From contig JAAAOR010000110.1 in the NCBI GenBank assembly GCA_009908735.1, forward strand, positions 1 to 5,818: a stretch of DNA of 5,818 bases, read 5' to 3'. The position numbers were made by a program, and so were the translations under genes. The notes under the pieces are model-generated. The model was not told where the DNA came from, did no database searches, and worked only from the letters and a program-made list of their open reading frames with translations. The DNA is from Spirochaetota bacterium (GTDB taxonomy: Bacteria > Spirochaetota > Spirochaetia > DSM-27196 > PWMO01). Below, piece by piece: positions 4,895-5,818 of this stretch (positions within the stretch are counted from its first letter, which is position 1; each line of letters starts with the position of its first letter).

Positions 4895-5818
4895 GTTTGA
4901 TGTTCCCGGGCAAGCGCGGCGGCGCCGATGACGGTGGAATCGTCCCCGAGCTCGGCCTGCTTCACGCTGACAATGGAGACGAGGCGGCTCATCGCATGCT
5001 TACGCATGGCGGATTCCGCCTGTTCAATATACGGAGCCCCCAGCTTTTCAACAAGGCCGCCGCCGATGATGATAAGCTCGGGATTGAAGATGTTCACGCA
5101 GTTTGCCATCCCGATACCGAGATGGCGGGCCGCCCGCTCGACCAGGTCCACTACGGCCGACTCCTGCTCACGCCATCCCTTTTCGATGACGGCGCTCTTT
5201 ATTGCCGCGAAGTCCGACCCCGCCTTTTTGTATATTGTGGGGACGCTACCGGTGGTCGCCAGCGCCACGAGATCTTTTGCGATGGCGGTCTTCGACGCCA
5301 TGGCCTCGAGACAACCGTACTGACCGCAGCCGCAGCGTCTCCCATCGACCTGGATGATCATATGACCGATCTCGCCGGCGCCGCCGGTTGCCCCCCGGAA
5401 GAGCCGTCCGTCGAAGATGAGCCCGCCGCCGAGCCCGGTGCCGGGGAAGAGTCCAACGATGTGACTGAATCCTCGGCCGGCGCCGGAAACATACTCGCCG
5501 TAGGTACCTGCATTCACGTCGTTTTCAAGAAACACCGGCACCTCGAGCTCTGCCGAAAGGCGGTCGCGAATCGGAAAGTTCTCCAGACCCAGGTTCGGCG
5601 TCTCGAGCACGATACCGTTCTCGAAGTCGACCGGCCCGGGGCACGCAACGCCGATTGCCGAAATCTCCTTCGGCTTTGCCCCGGCGTCATCGAGCGCATC
5701 CTTGATTACCTCCACCATCTTCTCGAGAACTGCTTCGTTGTCTCTGGATTTTCCGACTTTTTCCTTTGCCCGCCCGAGCGGGGTGTAGGCCTCGTCGAAC
5801 ACGACGGCGAGAAGCTTC
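4891..5818 (-). CDS. ROK-family sugar kinase (probable glucokinase), N-terminus beyond right edge
   Basis: ROK kinases phosphorylate glucose or related hexoses and amino sugars with ATP in the cytoplasm. The fragment is about 308 residues. The open frame continues to the window edge as Lys-Leu-Leu-Ala-Val-Val-Phe-Asp, which is the strand directly after the missing DIGGTK phosphate loop; the GTG at 5802 is therefore an internal Val, and only some 10-15 residues are absent. Fragment-numbered landmarks: CPGPVD (59-64); ENDVNAG (98-104) with the catalytic base Asp100; GTGLGGG (126-132); GEIGH (148-152); and CGCGQYGCLEA (162-172), where His152 with Cys162, Cys164 and Cys169 forms the ROK zinc site; IGGG (251-254) is the nucleotide-binding loop. 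There is no N-terminal helix-turn-helix room, so it is a kinase and not a NagC/XylR-type repressor. Its stop overlaps the phosphatase start. Glucose is the most likely substrate, but mannose, fructose or an amino sugar is not excluded. Confidence 0.95.
   Translation of the reverse strand, partial: KLLAVVFDEAYTPLGRAKEKVGKSRDNEAVLEKMVEVIKDALDDAGAKPKEISAIGVACPGPVDFENGIVLETPNLGLENFPIRDRLSAELEVPVFLENDVNAGTYGEYVSGAGRGFSHIVGLFPGTGLGGGLIFDGRLFRGATGGAGEIGHMIIQVDGRRCGCGQYGCLEAMASKTAIAKDLVALATTGSVPTIYKKAGSDFAAIKSAVIEKGWREQESAVVDLVERAARHLGIGMANCVNIFNPELIIIGGGLVEKLGAPYIEQAESAMRKHAMSRLVSIVSVKQAELGDDSTVIGAAALAREHQT

Noticed and set aside
4166..4900. Plus-strand open frame (244 codons) opposite the phosphatase
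   Set aside because: It covers the complement of the conserved Ppx/GppA motifs and has no ribosome binding site or recognisable domain.
4993..5009. Repeated CGCATG words and an AAGCATGCG shared with the 18-base palindrome
   Set aside because: The words encode Met-Arg-Lys-His-Ala-Met in the ROK kinase and are too short to be a meaningful repeat.
5800..5802. GTG as start codon of the ROK kinase
   Set aside because: The frame continues upstream to the window edge with Lys-Leu-Leu-Ala-Val, the usual continuation of the DIGGTK loop, so this is an internal valine and the gene is truncated by the window.
4891..5818. Polyphosphate glucokinase assignment for the ROK protein
   Set aside because: Context suggests it, but the protein has the zinc CGCGxxGC motif and GTGLGGG loop of ATP-dependent ROK glucokinases, so polyphosphate use is kept only as a hypothesis.

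Overview
The window is a GC-rich bacterial segment in which every gene I can support lies on the minus strand. Read right to left (5818 to 1), it is a tightly packed directon of five genes: the C-terminal bulk of a ROK-family sugar kinase, a Ppx/GppA-type phosphatase with a C-terminal HD domain, polyphosphate kinase 1 (ppk), a fold-type IV PLP aminotransferase, and the N-terminus of a predicted lipoprotein. The first gene runs off the right edge (its N-terminus is missing) and the last runs off the left edge (its C-terminus is missing). No RNA gene, mobile element, CRISPR array or intrinsic terminator is visible, and no stretch above 66 bases lacks a gene.

Spacing suggests one main transcript. 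The ROK kinase and the phosphatase share a 4-base ATGA stop/start overlap. The phosphatase and ppk are 18 bases apart with a good ribosome binding site. ppk and the aminotransferase are 66 bases apart, a gap holding a small hairpin and a strong AGGAGG. The aminotransferase and lipoprotein are 36 bases apart, and a well-spaced sigma70-like promoter sits across that junction, so the lipoprotein may also be transcribed on its own, nearly leaderless.

The functional core is inorganic polyphosphate. Ppk makes polyphosphate from ATP and the Ppx/GppA protein most likely breaks it down (or acts on pppGpp). The coupled ROK kinase phosphorylates a sugar, probably glucose. This puts sugar phosphorylation and phosphate storage or stringent-response chemistry under shared expression. 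The aminotransferase and lipoprotein have no evident mechanistic link to this core.

Organism: a lipoprotein signal and the gene types fit a Gram-negative (diderm) bacterium. My impression from protein style is a free-living, high-GC spirochaete or similar lineage, but nothing here proves it. Strong use of CTC (Leu) and GAG (Glu) codons makes the hexamer CTCGAG remarkably common throughout, including both partial end genes, so the whole window looks compositionally uniform with no sign of recent transfer.

I did not find an undescribed system. The points most worth a second look are the altered catalytic signature combined with an intact HD site in the phosphatase, its coupling to a sugar kinase, an 18-base perfect palindrome inside its HD-coding region, and the promoter/leaderless arrangement at the lipoprotein gene.
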